64,000 bases of DNA, from assembly GCF_004959935.1 (NCBI RefSeq), contig NZ_SMYN01000003.1:124001-188000 (forward strand), given 5' to 3'. This document shows, piece after piece, positions 26,447 to 34,963 of the stretch. The stretch comes from Falsirhodobacter xinxiangensis (GTDB lineage: Bacteria; Pseudomonadota; Alphaproteobacteria; Rhodobacterales; Rhodobacteraceae). The first letter of the stretch is position 1. Every line of letters starts with the position of its first letter. The notes under the pieces are model-generated. The model was not told the DNA's origin and did no database searches. It saw only the letters and a program-made list of their open reading frames with translations. The position numbers and the translations under genes were made by a program.

Positions 26447-27678
26447 TCCGCCAGCCCAAACCCGTGCCGCCCTCGGGCCGCCGCATCGTTTTCGTGATCG
26501 AGAAGCTCGCCCAGCGCAGCGGCGGCGCCGAGCGCGTGCTGATCGAAACCGCCAACGCCCTTGCCGCCCGCGGCCACGAGGTCGAGATCCTGAGCCACGA
26601 GCCGCGCGGCAAGGGACCGTTCTATGACACCGCGCCGGGGGTGGTCGTCTCGAACCTGCTGCCTCCGCGCAGCGGCTGGCGGTTCTTCACCGAATGGATT
26701 CGCAGCCGGCTGACCTTCCTGCCGGATTATCCGGTGCTGGACCGGATCGTCGGCATCGCCCGCGACGGCGGATTTACCCGGCGGCTTGAACGGCACCTGC
26801 GCGCGACCCGGCCCGATGTGGTGATCGGCTTCATGCCGCCCGCCATCTCGGCGCTGGCCAAGGCGAAGGTGGATCATCCGATGCGACGCGTCGCCTCGAT
26901 GCACAACGCGCCGGAGCAGGATTTCCAGAACCCGGAACGCTGGAACCACACCCGGCTGGACCAGCGCCGCCGTCTGGCGCTGATGTCGCGCATCGACAGG
27001 ATCGCGGTGCTGCTGCCGGAATACCGCGACTGGTATTCCGAGGATCTGCGCCGGTCGGTCTGCGTCCTTCCCAACGCGGTCACCCCGCGCGCGGCCGAGG
27101 TGACGGGGCGCGAGAAGGTGGTCATGGCAGTGGGGCGGCTGGCGACGGTGAAACGCCACGGGCTGCTGATCGATTGCTGGAAAACCATCGCCCCCGCCTT
27201 TCCGGGTTGGGAACTGCGCATCTGGGGCGACGGCCCGCTGAAAGAAGACCTCGCCGCCCGCATCCGTGCGGAAAGCATCCCCGCCGTCACGCTGATGGGG
27301 CATCGCAGCGATGTGGCGGATCACTACCTCACCGCCTCGATCCTTGCCCATCCGGCAGAGTTCGAGGGCTTTCCGTTGGCCGTGACCGAGGCGCTGGCGG
27401 CGGCGATGCCGGTGGTGGGGTTCGCCGATTGCTCGGGGCTGAACCGTCTGGTGCAGGACGGGGTGAACGGGCGGCTGGTTCCCGTGGGCGACGGATCGGA
27501 CACCGCCCGCCGCACCGCCTTTACCGAGGCGCTGTCGGGCCTGATGCAGAACGAGGCGCTGCGCGAGGCGCTGGCCGCGGGTGGGCCACCCAGCATGGCC
27601 CCCTATGCCCCGGATCGCGTGATCGACCTGTGGGAGGAAATCCTGTTCGCGGATCGCATGCCGTGCGCATCTGCCTGA
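26443..27678 (+). CDS. Family 4 glycosyltransferase
   Basis: A 411-aa GT-B enzyme. The N-terminal domain has RSGGAERVLIETANALAARG (acceptor side). The C-terminal domain has VVMAVGRLATVKRHGLLIDC, WGDGPLKEDLAARIRAE and the E-x7-E donor motif HPAEFEGFPLAVTEALAAAM, all typical of GT4 transferases such as those building capsule and LPS. It overlaps the unknown 231-aa gene upstream by 4 nt, and the next glycosyltransferase gene begins 16 nt before its stop. The sugar specificity is unknown. Confidence 0.9.
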   Translation: MIRQPKPVPPSGRRIVFVIEKLAQRSGGAERVLIETANALAARGHEVEILSHEPRGKGPFYDTAPGVVVSNLLPPRSGWRFFTEWIRSRLTFLPDYPVLDRIVGIARDGGFTRRLERHLRATRPDVVIGFMPPAISALAKAKVDHPMRRVASMHNAPEQDFQNPERWNHTRLDQRRRLALMSRIDRIAVLLPEYRDWYSEDLRRSVCVLPNAVTPRAAEVTGREKVVMAVGRLATVKRHGLLIDCWKTIAPAFPGWELRIWGDGPLKEDLAARIRAESIPAVTLMGHRSDVADHYLTASILAHPAEFEGFPLAVTEALAAAMPVVGFADCSGLNRLVQDGVNGRLVPVGDGSDTARRTAFTEALSGLMQNEALREALAAGGPPSMAPYAPDRVIDLWEEILFADRMPCASA

Positions 27679-28730
27679 GCCCCGGAACCATCGGTGGCGG
27701 CGGCATCGGCATCGTGATGCTGAATCTGGCCGAGGAATTCGTGCGGCGCGGCCATGAGGTGGACCTTCTGCTGCTGGAGGAGGAGACGGACCGCGAAGCC
27801 CCGCCCGGTGTTACCGTGGTGCATCTGGGCCGCCGCGCCCGCAGCGGCATCGTGAACGCCGCGCGGCATCTGCGGCGCACCCGGCCGGACATCCTGATCT
27901 CGGCCCGCGATTATGTGAACGTCGCGATGATGGCGGCGCATCGTCTGGCGCGGCTTGGGCCTGCAACGCGGCTGGTCTGGAGCTTTCACACCCATCGCGG
28001 ATCGCAGTTGGCGGGCGTTCCCCGCCGCGCCGACATTCTGGCGGACCGCCTGACGCGGCTGCTGGTCGGGCGGGCCGATGCGCTGGTTGCCGTCTCCGCC
28101 GGCGTTGCACGGGATATCGAGGCGGCTTTCGCGCTGCCCGAGGGCCGCGTTGCCGTGATCGAAAACCCGGTCTGGACCCCCGCCCGCCGCCGTCTGGCCG
28201 AAGCGTCTGCACCGCATGAATGGTTCGCGAAACGCCCGGTGGTCGTGGCCGTCGGGCGACTGACGGCGCAAAAGGATTTCCCCACGCTGCTGAAGGCCTT
28301 TCGCCCCCTGACGGACGCGCGGCTCGTCATTCTGGGCGAGGGCGAGGACCGCCTTGCACTAGAGGCGCAGATCGCCGGGATGGAGGATCGCGTGCTGATG
28401 CCCGGCCATGTCGAAAACCCGTTGGCGTGGTTGTCCCATGCCGATCTGTTCGTGCTGTCCTCGCGGTGGGAGGGGTTCCCCCTGTCGCTGGTCGAGGCGC
28501 TGGGCTGCGGCTGCCCCGTAGTGTCGACCGATTGCCCCTCCGGCCCGTCCGAGATCGTGACGCCGGGGCTTGGGCGGCTGGTTCCGGTCGGTGATGCGGC
28601 GGCGATGTCCCGCGCAATGGCCGATGCCCTGCGCGATCCGGGCGATCCGGCCCCGCGCCGCGCGGCCGCGCTGCGCTTCGATGCGGAGCGGGCGGCGGAC
28701 CTTTACCTGAAGGCGGCAGGACATGGCTGA
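27663..28730 (+). CDS. Family 4 glycosyltransferase
   Basis: A 355-aa GT-B enzyme. The GTG at 27663 (RICLSPGTIGGGGIGIVMLN) begins directly at the first strand, and an upstream open frame reaching 27174 is only antisense-like noise of the preceding gene. The donor-binding C-terminal half has VVVAVGRLTAQKDFPTLLKA, ILGEGEDRLALEAQIAGM and SRWEGFPLSLVEALGCGCPV with the two conserved Glu. It overlaps both neighbours (16 nt upstream, 8 nt downstream), so it is coupled within the glycosyltransferase operon. Confidence 0.89.
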   Translation: MRICLSPGTIGGGGIGIVMLNLAEEFVRRGHEVDLLLLEEETDREAPPGVTVVHLGRRARSGIVNAARHLRRTRPDILISARDYVNVAMMAAHRLARLGPATRLVWSFHTHRGSQLAGVPRRADILADRLTRLLVGRADALVAVSAGVARDIEAAFALPEGRVAVIENPVWTPARRRLAEASAPHEWFAKRPVVVAVGRLTAQKDFPTLLKAFRPLTDARLVILGEGEDRLALEAQIAGMEDRVLMPGHVENPLAWLSHADLFVLSSRWEGFPLSLVEALGCGCPVVSTDCPSGPSEIVTPGLGRLVPVGDAAAMSRAMADALRDPGDPAPRRAAALRFDAERAADLYLKAAGHG

Positions 28731-29571
28731 ACCCGCAATCTCGGTCATCGTGCCGATCTATCGCGACTGGGATCACGTGCCGCTGCTGCTGGATCATCTG
28801 GCCGCGCAGAAAGCGACCGACTTCGAGGTGCTGCTGGTTGATAACGACCTGCCCGAACCGCCGGTGCCCGTCGTTCCGGCGGCCCTGGCGGGGCGGCTGC
28901 GGGTGCTGCATTGCCCCACCCCCGGCTCCTATGCCGCGCGCAATCTTGGCGCGGGGCAGGCGCGCGGGCGGCTGCTGGTCTTCACCGATGCCGATTGCCG
29001 CCCGGTGCCGGACTGGCTTTGCGCGCTGCTGCCCGGCGAAGGGCTGCGGGCGGGCCCGGTGACGATCGTTCCCGGGCCAGCCGCCAATCGTTGGGAAATC
29101 TTCGACACCGTGCGCGGCATCCCGCAGCACCGTTTCATCACCCGCAACTATGCCGTCACCGCCAACCTTGCCGTGCCGAAGGAGGTCTTCGCCCTGCTGG
29201 GCGGCTTCGACCCCACGCGGCTGTCCGGCGGGGATGCCGAATTCTGCCGCCGGGCGGTGGGCCGAGGCCACAGCCTGTCCTTCGCCCCCAAGGCCGAGGT
29301 GTTGCACCCCGCCCGCGGCAGCCGTGCGGCGCTGGTGACCAAGGCGCGGCGCATCAAGGGCGGGCAGATCGCCTCTGGCCCGCTGCGGCGGCGCGTGATG
29401 TGGACGGTCCGCAGCCTGACCCCGCCGGTGCGCGAGATCGCGGCCTATCTTCGCTCCGCGCACCCGATGCGCTGGCGGCTGACGGCCAGCGCGGTGCGGA
29501 TGGAACTTTGGGCGGTTGAACTGGGCGAAATGGTGCGGCTGCTGTCCGGCGCGACACCCGAACGACGCTAG
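28723..29571 (+). CDS. Family 2 glycosyltransferase
   Basis: A 282-aa GT-A enzyme. Seen motifs are AISVIVPIYRDWDHVPLLLD, EVLLVDNDLPEP, the metal-binding LLVFTDADCRPVPDW and LGGFDPTRLSGGDAEFCRRA. The basic C-terminus with RRRVMWTVRSLTPPVREI may bind the membrane surface. It overlaps the previous gene by 8 nt and ends in a CTAG shared with the convergent glycosyltransferase. The specificity cannot be read from sequence. Confidence 0.88.
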   Translation: MAEPAISVIVPIYRDWDHVPLLLDHLAAQKATDFEVLLVDNDLPEPPVPVVPAALAGRLRVLHCPTPGSYAARNLGAGQARGRLLVFTDADCRPVPDWLCALLPGEGLRAGPVTIVPGPAANRWEIFDTVRGIPQHRFITRNYAVTANLAVPKEVFALLGGFDPTRLSGGDAEFCRRAVGRGHSLSFAPKAEVLHPARGSRAALVTKARRIKGGQIASGPLRRRVMWTVRSLTPPVREIAAYLRSAHPMRWRLTASAVRMELWAVELGEMVRLLSGATPERR

Positions 29572-30296
29572 ACCCGTTTGCGCAGGGCGCCCGCGACATG
29601 GCCCGCCACCCCGGCGATACGGCGCGGCAGGGGCAACCCCTCCGCCCCCAGAATCCGCCACACCGCCAGCACACCCTTCGCCTTGTTGGCCGAGGCCGAT
29701 CCGGGCGAGACGCGGTACTGCGCCAGCACCTCGGGCAGCCCGCGCGCAGGGCCGCGCCGCAGCAGCGACAGCCAGAAGGCATAGTCTTCGTGAAAGGGGA
29801 TCTCCGGCATCTCGGCCCGGCCATGGAAATCGGTGTCGAACGCGCCGGTCAGGCAGCCGATGGGATTTCCCGCCAGCGCATCCTTCCATTCCACTCGGGG
29901 CTTTGCCAGCACGATGCCGCTTGCGCCGCCGAACCGACGATAGGAGGAGAAGACGATCCGTTCCTCGTGCTGCTGGAACGCGCGCAGCTGGCACGACAGT
30001 TTCTCCGGCGCCCAAAGATCGTCGGCGTCCAGAAAAGCGACATACCGTCCGACCGACGCGCGGATGCCGATGTTTCGCGTGCGCGCCACGCCCCGCGCTG
30101 CACCGGGGCCTTCGGACAAGATGCGGAAGCGCCCATCGGCAAACCCCCGCAGCACCTGAACCGAAGCGTCGGAGGAACCGTCATCGAGGAACAGCGCCTC
30201 CCATTCCGTGCAGTCCTGCGCGATCAGCGAGGCGGCGGTTTCGGCAATCGTCCGTTCGGCGTTGCGAAAGGGAACGATCACCGAAAACGTGGTCAC
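29568..30296 (-). CDS. Family 2 glycosyltransferase
   Basis: A 242-aa GT-A enzyme. Seen motifs are TTFSVIVPFRNAERTIAETA, EALFLDDGSSDASVQ, VAFLDADDLWAPEKLS (metal site) and IPFHEDYAFWLSLLRRGPAR. I chose the GTG at 30296 because it overlaps the galE stop as GTGA and starts at the first strand; a frame to 30329 is longer but unlikely. It follows galE and a phosphomannomutase in a minus-strand operon making nucleotide sugars. Confidence 0.88.
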   Translation of the reverse strand: MTTFSVIVPFRNAERTIAETAASLIAQDCTEWEALFLDDGSSDASVQVLRGFADGRFRILSEGPGAARGVARTRNIGIRASVGRYVAFLDADDLWAPEKLSCQLRAFQQHEERIVFSSYRRFGGASGIVLAKPRVEWKDALAGNPIGCLTGAFDTDFHGRAEMPEIPFHEDYAFWLSLLRRGPARGLPEVLAQYRVSPGSASANKAKGVLAVWRILGAEGLPLPRRIAGVAGHVAGALRKRV

Positions 30297-31279
30297 TCGG
30301 CAAAGCCCGGTTTGCCGGCCCAGTTCCACGCATCGCCGATCATGTCGCGCAGGGTCGAACGGGCGGGGTTCCAGCCCAGATCGCGGATCGCCGATTCCGA
30401 CCCGGAGACCAGTTGCACCGCGTCGCCCGGACGGCGATCGCCGATGACGATGGGCACCTCGCGGTTGGTGACGGCGCGGGAATGCTCAATCACCTCATGC
30501 ACCGAGAATCCCGATCCGGTGCCAAGGCAGAAGACGCGATCCTCGCCCCCGTCCAGCAGCCAGCGCAGACCCAGCACATGCGCGTCCACAAGGTCCATCA
30601 CATGCACATAGTCGCGGATGCAGGTGCCATCGCGCGTCGGATAGTCGGTGCCGAAAACGGTCAGCGCAGGGCGTTTGCCCGCGACCGCATCCAGCATCAG
30701 CGGGATGAGATGCGTCTCGGGGCGGTGCTGTTCGCCCACCTCGCCCTCGGGATCGGCGCCGGCGACGTTGAAGTAGCGGAAGATGACATGGCGCAGATCA
30801 TGCGCCGCGCCGAAGTTGCGGACCATCTCCTCGATCGCCAGTTTCGATGCGCCATAGGCGTTGATCGGGCGCTGCGGCGTCGCCTCGTCCAGCACGACGC
30901 CATCCTGATCGCCATAGGTCGCGCAGGTGGACGAGAAGACGAAGTTGCGGATGCCCGCCGCGACGGTGGCTTCGAGCAGGTTCAGCGCGCCGTTCACGTT
31001 CACCCGCCAGTAAAGACCGGGGTCCTTCATCGATTCGCCCACCAGCGACAGGGCGGCGAAATGCATGACCGCGACGGGTTTGTATTCCGCCAGCGCCGCG
31101 TCGATATCGGCGCGGTTCATCAGATCGCCCTGAACCAGCGGGCCGAACCGCACGGCGTCCTTCCAGCCGGTCGAAAGATTGTCGAAGGCGACAGGCACGA
31201 ACCCCGCCGCGCGCAGAACCTTGCAGGCATGGGCGCCGATGTAACCTGCGCCGCCCGTCACCAAAACATGTTGAACCAT
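30293..31279 (-). CDS. galE: UDP-glucose 4-epimerase
   Basis: A 328-aa extended SDR that interconverts UDP-glucose and UDP-galactose. GGAGYIG is at residues 9-15, the catalytic SST region at 116-118, YGASK at 142-146 and the galE-typical RYFNVAGADPEGEVGE and RDGTCIRDYVHVMDLVDAH further on. It provides UDP-galactose for the capsule. It lies 20 bp downstream of the phosphomannomutase gene and overlaps the next glycosyltransferase by 4 nt. Confidence 0.94.
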   Translation of the reverse strand: MVQHVLVTGGAGYIGAHACKVLRAAGFVPVAFDNLSTGWKDAVRFGPLVQGDLMNRADIDAALAEYKPVAVMHFAALSLVGESMKDPGLYWRVNVNGALNLLEATVAAGIRNFVFSSTCATYGDQDGVVLDEATPQRPINAYGASKLAIEEMVRNFGAAHDLRHVIFRYFNVAGADPEGEVGEQHRPETHLIPLMLDAVAGKRPALTVFGTDYPTRDGTCIRDYVHVMDLVDAHVLGLRWLLDGGEDRVFCLGTGSGFSVHEVIEHSRAVTNREVPIVIGDRRPGDAVQLVSGSESAIRDLGWNPARSTLRDMIGDAWNWAGKPGFAE

Positions 31280-31299
31280 TCAAAACACCTTGTGAAAAA

Positions 31300-32649
31300 T
31301 CAAACTCGTTCCTTCACCGCCCGAAGCCCTGCCGCCAAAAGGGCAGAGGCCTGATCCGGCGTCTTCGCTTCGGCATAGACCCGCAGCTCCGGGGCATTGC
31401 CAGAGGGGCGGATATGCACGACGCGCCCGTCGGTCAAGCCGATCCGCAGCCCGTCGGTCAGATCGACCCGCGCCTCGGCCCCGTCCAGCGCGGCGAGCAG
31501 TTCCGCCCGCGCCGCCGCATCTTTGGTCAGGCGCGCGACCAGCGCTTGCGAGCGTTCGACCGGAACCTCGGTCAGGCGGTCGGCGGCGGTGAAGCAGGCT
31601 GGCTCCGCCGCGACCAGCGCGGCCAGCCCCGCATCCCCGGCGGCGACCAGCGGCGCGATGATCGGCAGCAGGCTGTCACGGGTCATCAGCGCAGCAAGCC
31701 CCTTGGAATCGAAGCCCAGAAGGAAGCCGCCATTCGCCTCGTATCCGGCGGCGCGGTCCTGCCCCTCCATCCCTGCGATCACGAAGGGCGAGCCGATGCG
31801 CGTGCGGATCACGCGGGCAAAGCCCTTGGCATCGACGCCGCTGTTCGAAGACACCGGCGTCACCACCGTCTGCGCCTCCATCACGCGCGCGGTGATCTGG
31901 CCCAGCACGTCGCCGGGGATCACCTCGCCCGCCGCGTCGGTCACCAGCGGGCGGTCGCCGTCGCCGTCGGTGGACACGATGGCGTCCAGCCCCGCCGCCC
32001 ATCCGCGAAGCTGGGCGCGCGTGTCCGGATCGACCGCCTCGGTATCGACGGGGATGAACGTCTCGGACCGGCCGAGTTCGACCACCTCGGCCCCCAATTC
32101 GCGCAGGGCGCGGATCAGCAGATCGCGCCCGACGGCGGAATGGGAATAGACGCCGATCCTGCGCGCCGCCAGCGCGTCCGGACCGAAGGCCGCGACATAG
32201 CGCGCGACATAGCGGTCCCCCGCATCGGCATCGGTGACCGGCGCGGGGCCAGCCTCGGTGCCGTCGGGCAGGGCGGGCATGGCAAGGATCGCAGCCTCGT
32301 CCGCCTTCGAGATCTCGCCATTCGGGACATAGAATTTCAGCCCGTTGCGGTCGGCGGGGATATGGCTGCCGGTGACCATGACCGCCGCAGCCCCCGCCGA
32401 AATCGAGGCGAGCGCCAGCGCGGGCGTCGGCACTTCGCCGCAATCGACGACCCGCAGGCCAGCCGCGCGCCCAGCCGCCGCCACATCCCCCGCGATCCGC
32501 GCCGACGAGGGGCGCAGGTCGCGCCCGACGTAAAGCGCGCCGCCCGTCGGGCAGGCGGCGGCGAACGCGGTGACATGGGCCGCCACCAGTTCGGGCGTCA
32601 GTTCCGTGACAAGGCCGCGCAGCCCGCTCGTTCCGAATTTGGGTGCCAT
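31300..32649 (-). CDS. Phosphomannomutase/phosphoglucomutase family enzyme
   Basis: A 449-aa alpha-D-phosphohexomutase. FGTSGLRG opens domain 1. The phosphoserine loop is TGSHIPADRNG (Ser95); most family members have TASHNP, so Gly and Ile here are variants. The metal-binding loop is DGDGDR (228-233) and the C-terminal sugar-phosphate loop is IRPSGNAPELRVYAEA. It likely makes mannose-1-phosphate or glucose-1-phosphate for GDP/UDP-sugar synthesis. The ATG at 32649 follows GAGG and matches the family start; the frame to 32679 adds ten residues. Confidence 0.9.
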   Translation of the reverse strand: MAPKFGTSGLRGLVTELTPELVAAHVTAFAAACPTGGALYVGRDLRPSSARIAGDVAAAGRAAGLRVVDCGEVPTPALALASISAGAAAVMVTGSHIPADRNGLKFYVPNGEISKADEAAILAMPALPDGTEAGPAPVTDADAGDRYVARYVAAFGPDALAARRIGVYSHSAVGRDLLIRALRELGAEVVELGRSETFIPVDTEAVDPDTRAQLRGWAAGLDAIVSTDGDGDRPLVTDAAGEVIPGDVLGQITARVMEAQTVVTPVSSNSGVDAKGFARVIRTRIGSPFVIAGMEGQDRAAGYEANGGFLLGFDSKGLAALMTRDSLLPIIAPLVAAGDAGLAALVAAEPACFTAADRLTEVPVERSQALVARLTKDAAARAELLAALDGAEARVDLTDGLRIGLTDGRVVHIRPSGNAPELRVYAEAKTPDQASALLAAGLRAVKERV

Positions 32650-32718
32650 CGCCGTGCCTCGATCCCGCTGAATTTCCAACGGGAGCCTAGTCCGCCGCAG
32701 CGCGGAAAGGCAAGCCGT

Positions 32719-33066
32719 TCAGCAGGCCCGGCTTGGCGCTTCGGCAGGCGCGAGGTTCACCAGCCGCAGACCCGCCAGAAGCTGTTCGCGCCCCGCGCGA
32801 TAGGCGGCAAGGATCGCGGCCAGATCCGGCGCGGCCCCGGCACCCGCGCGTCTTTCGCCATCGCGGCATTGCGCCGCCAGTTCGGTGAAGCCGACGGCCA
32901 GCGAGGTGCCCTTGAGCATGTGCAGAAGCCGCGGGATTTCCGCACCCGGACGGGCAAGCTGATCCAGCGTTCCATCCGCCTCGTCCAGAAACAGTTCGAT
33001 CACCTTTGCAAAGGTATCGCTGCCGATATCGGCCCGAAGACCATACAGATGCGCCCAGTCGATCAT
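32719..33066 (-). CDS. Histidine phosphotransfer (Hpt) domain protein
   Basis: A 115-aa all-helical protein with the Hpt motif LLHMLKGTSLAVGF, whose His would carry the phosphoryl group between receiver domains. The conserved H-x-x-K-G and the small length fit single-domain Hpt proteins. The ATG at 33066 is preferred; a GTG at 33147 would extend into the divergent promoter region. It is divergent from a receiver-PP2C gene, an arrangement that suggests the two work in one relay. It is followed by the phosphomannomutase gene, about 70 bp away. Confidence 0.82.
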   Translation of the reverse strand: MIDWAHLYGLRADIGSDTFAKVIELFLDEADGTLDQLARPGAEIPRLLHMLKGTSLAVGFTELAAQCRDGERRAGAGAAPDLAAILAAYRAGREQLLAGLRLVNLAPAEAPSRAC

Positions 33067-33208
33067 CGCCGCCCCCGCCGTTGCAACGTCACCCTGAACC
33101 CCGAACGTTAACGCCCAGTGGATGATGGCGCGCTTTTTAGGGTTCACCGTCTTTTAACGGCTGCAGGTGCAATCGGATGACTGTGTTCGTTCAAGACAGG
33201 TGTATCCC

Positions 33209-34462
33209 GTGCAGGTGAAAGCTTTCAGCCAAGGCCCCGCCGCGACGACGCTGCCCCATGTCCTGGTGGTGGAGGAAAGCCGCGCACAACGCCTGATCCT
33301 TTCGGCGCTGCTGGTCCGCTGGGGATACCGCGTGGCCGAAGCCTCGACCGCCGAGGAGGCGCTGGCGATGTGCCGCGCGACGGATTTCGACATCATCGTC
33401 AGCGACTGGGTGATGCAGGGCATGTCCGGCCTCGAATTCTGCGAGGCGTTCCGCGCATTGCCGCGCGACGGATACGGATACTTCATCCTGCTGACCTCCA
33501 AATCCGAGAAGAGCGAGATCGTGGGTGGGCTGGATGGCGGTGCGGATGATTTCCTGATCAAGCCCGTCGCACCTGACGAGTTGCGCGCGCGGCTGCGGGC
33601 CGGGGTGCGGATCATGGGGATGCATTCCGAACTGGTGGCAAAGAACCGGTTGATCACCAGCACGCTGCGCGAATTGCAGCAAGTCTACGACTCGCTGGAC
33701 CGCGACCTGATAGAGGCGCGAAAGCTTCAGCAGACGCTGGTGCGCGACCGGCATGCGAAATTCGCGCGCGGGGCGGCGTCGGTGCTGCTGCGCCCGTCGG
33801 GGCATGTGGGCGGCGATCTGGTCGGATGGTTCAACATCAACGAACGCAAGCTGGCGCTGTTCTCGGTGGATGTGGCGGGGCATGGGGTCGCGTCGGCGAT
33901 GATGACGGCGCGGCTGGCGGGTCTGCTGTCGGGGGCGTCGCGCGATCAGAACATCGCGCTGACGGGCAGCGATGGCGGGCAGGGCGGCGCATGGCCCCCC
34001 GAGATGGTCGCCTATCGACTGAACCGCCTGATGCTGCAGGAGATCAGCGTCGATCAGTATTTCACCATGTGCTACGCCGAGATCGACATGGTCACCGGCC
34101 GCGTCTGGCTGGTTCAGGCGGGCCATCCGCATCCGATGATCATTCGGGCAGGCGGCGAGGTCGAACAGGTGGGCGCGGGCGGAATGCCCATCGGCCTGAT
34201 CGAAGGCGCGACGTGGAACCGGCTCGAATTCCAGCTTGGGCGCGGGGATCGGCTGTTTCTTCTGTCGGATGGCGTCGTGGAATGCCCGGACCCGCAGGGC
34301 GGCGAATTTGGCGAGGCGGCGCTTGCAGCCTTTCTGACCGATGCCGCGCAGATGGGCGATGAGGAGATGCTGGAGGCGCTGGTCTGGCGGCTGAGCGATC
34401 ATCGCGGTGGGGCGGCGTTCCCCGACGATGTGTCGGGGATGCTGTTCACCTATACCGGCTGA
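33209..34462 (+). CDS. Receiver-PP2C (SpoIIE/RsbU-type) phosphatase response regulator
   Basis: A 417-aa protein. Residues about 15-130 form a receiver domain (HVLVVEESRAQRLILSAL, IIVSDWVMQGMSG with the phospho-Asp, FLIKPVAPDELRARL). A coiled linker follows, then a PP2C/SpoIIE phosphatase at about 190-415 (GGDLVGWFNINERKLALF, SVDVAGHGVASAMMTARLA, LFLLSDGVVECPDP). Such proteins dephosphorylate an anti-anti-sigma factor in partner switching. From memory, RbaY of Rhodobacter capsulatus has this architecture and influences gene transfer agent production and stationary-phase survival. The GTG at 33209 has ACAGG upstream; a GTG at 33167 is possible. The stop overlaps the convergent Nudix gene. Confidence 0.88.
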   Translation: MQVKAFSQGPAATTLPHVLVVEESRAQRLILSALLVRWGYRVAEASTAEEALAMCRATDFDIIVSDWVMQGMSGLEFCEAFRALPRDGYGYFILLTSKSEKSEIVGGLDGGADDFLIKPVAPDELRARLRAGVRIMGMHSELVAKNRLITSTLRELQQVYDSLDRDLIEARKLQQTLVRDRHAKFARGAASVLLRPSGHVGGDLVGWFNINERKLALFSVDVAGHGVASAMMTARLAGLLSGASRDQNIALTGSDGGQGGAWPPEMVAYRLNRLMLQEISVDQYFTMCYAEIDMVTGRVWLVQAGHPHPMIIRAGGEVEQVGAGGMPIGLIEGATWNRLEFQLGRGDRLFLLSDGVVECPDPQGGEFGEAALAAFLTDAAQMGDEEMLEALVWRLSDHRGGAAFPDDVSGMLFTYTG

Positions 34463-34892
34463 GGGCGCGGGCCAGCATCGCGCGTTCCCCTTCGGTCGCG
34501 ACCGCGTCCAGCGCCTCGTCTGCGGCCATCCAGGCGGCGGTGTGTCCGGCCTCGGTCGGCGGACCGATCCGCATCACCGGGCGCGCGACGTGGAGGATGC
34601 AGACCTTTTCCGCCCACATGTCGTATTCGGGCATGAAGACGAAACGGCGGAAGGTGCCAAGGCGTGGGCCGATGGCGATGTGCCAACCGGTCTCCTCCAT
34701 CACCTCGCGGTGCAGGGCGGTGACGGGATGTTCGCCCGGATCGATCCCGCCGCCCGGAAGCTGGTATTCGGGGTTCGGCTGCGCCTGATGCGTCAGCAGA
34801 ACCTGCCCGCCCCGCAGCAATGCGGCATAGACGCCGGGGCGGCGCTTGTATCTTTGCCCCGCGATGACGGGTTCGCCGTAACGTCTGATCAT
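34446..34892 (-). CDS. Nudix hydrolase
   Basis: A 148-aa Nudix-fold pyrophosphohydrolase. The Nudix box reads GGGIDPGEHPVTALHREVME followed by ETGW, matching G-x5-E-x7-R-E-x2-E-E-x-G-x. The N-terminus with RPGVYAALLRGGQVLLTH is family-typical. The substrate (dNTP, ADP-ribose or other nucleoside diphosphate derivative) cannot be told. The ATG at 34892 has AAGGG upstream. Its 3' end overlaps the PP2C gene on the other strand by 17 nt; it is divergent from the Hsp33 gene. Confidence 0.88.
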   Translation of the reverse strand: MIRRYGEPVIAGQRYKRRPGVYAALLRGGQVLLTHQAQPNPEYQLPGGGIDPGEHPVTALHREVMEETGWHIAIGPRLGTFRRFVFMPEYDMWAEKVCILHVARPVMRIGPPTEAGHTAAWMAADEALDAVATEGERAMLARALSRYR

Positions 34893-34963
34893 GCCCTTGG
34901 CCCTTGCGGCTTCAATCCCTATATGGGCGCGGTATGCCAAGGCTTATGCCCCAAGGAAACCCC

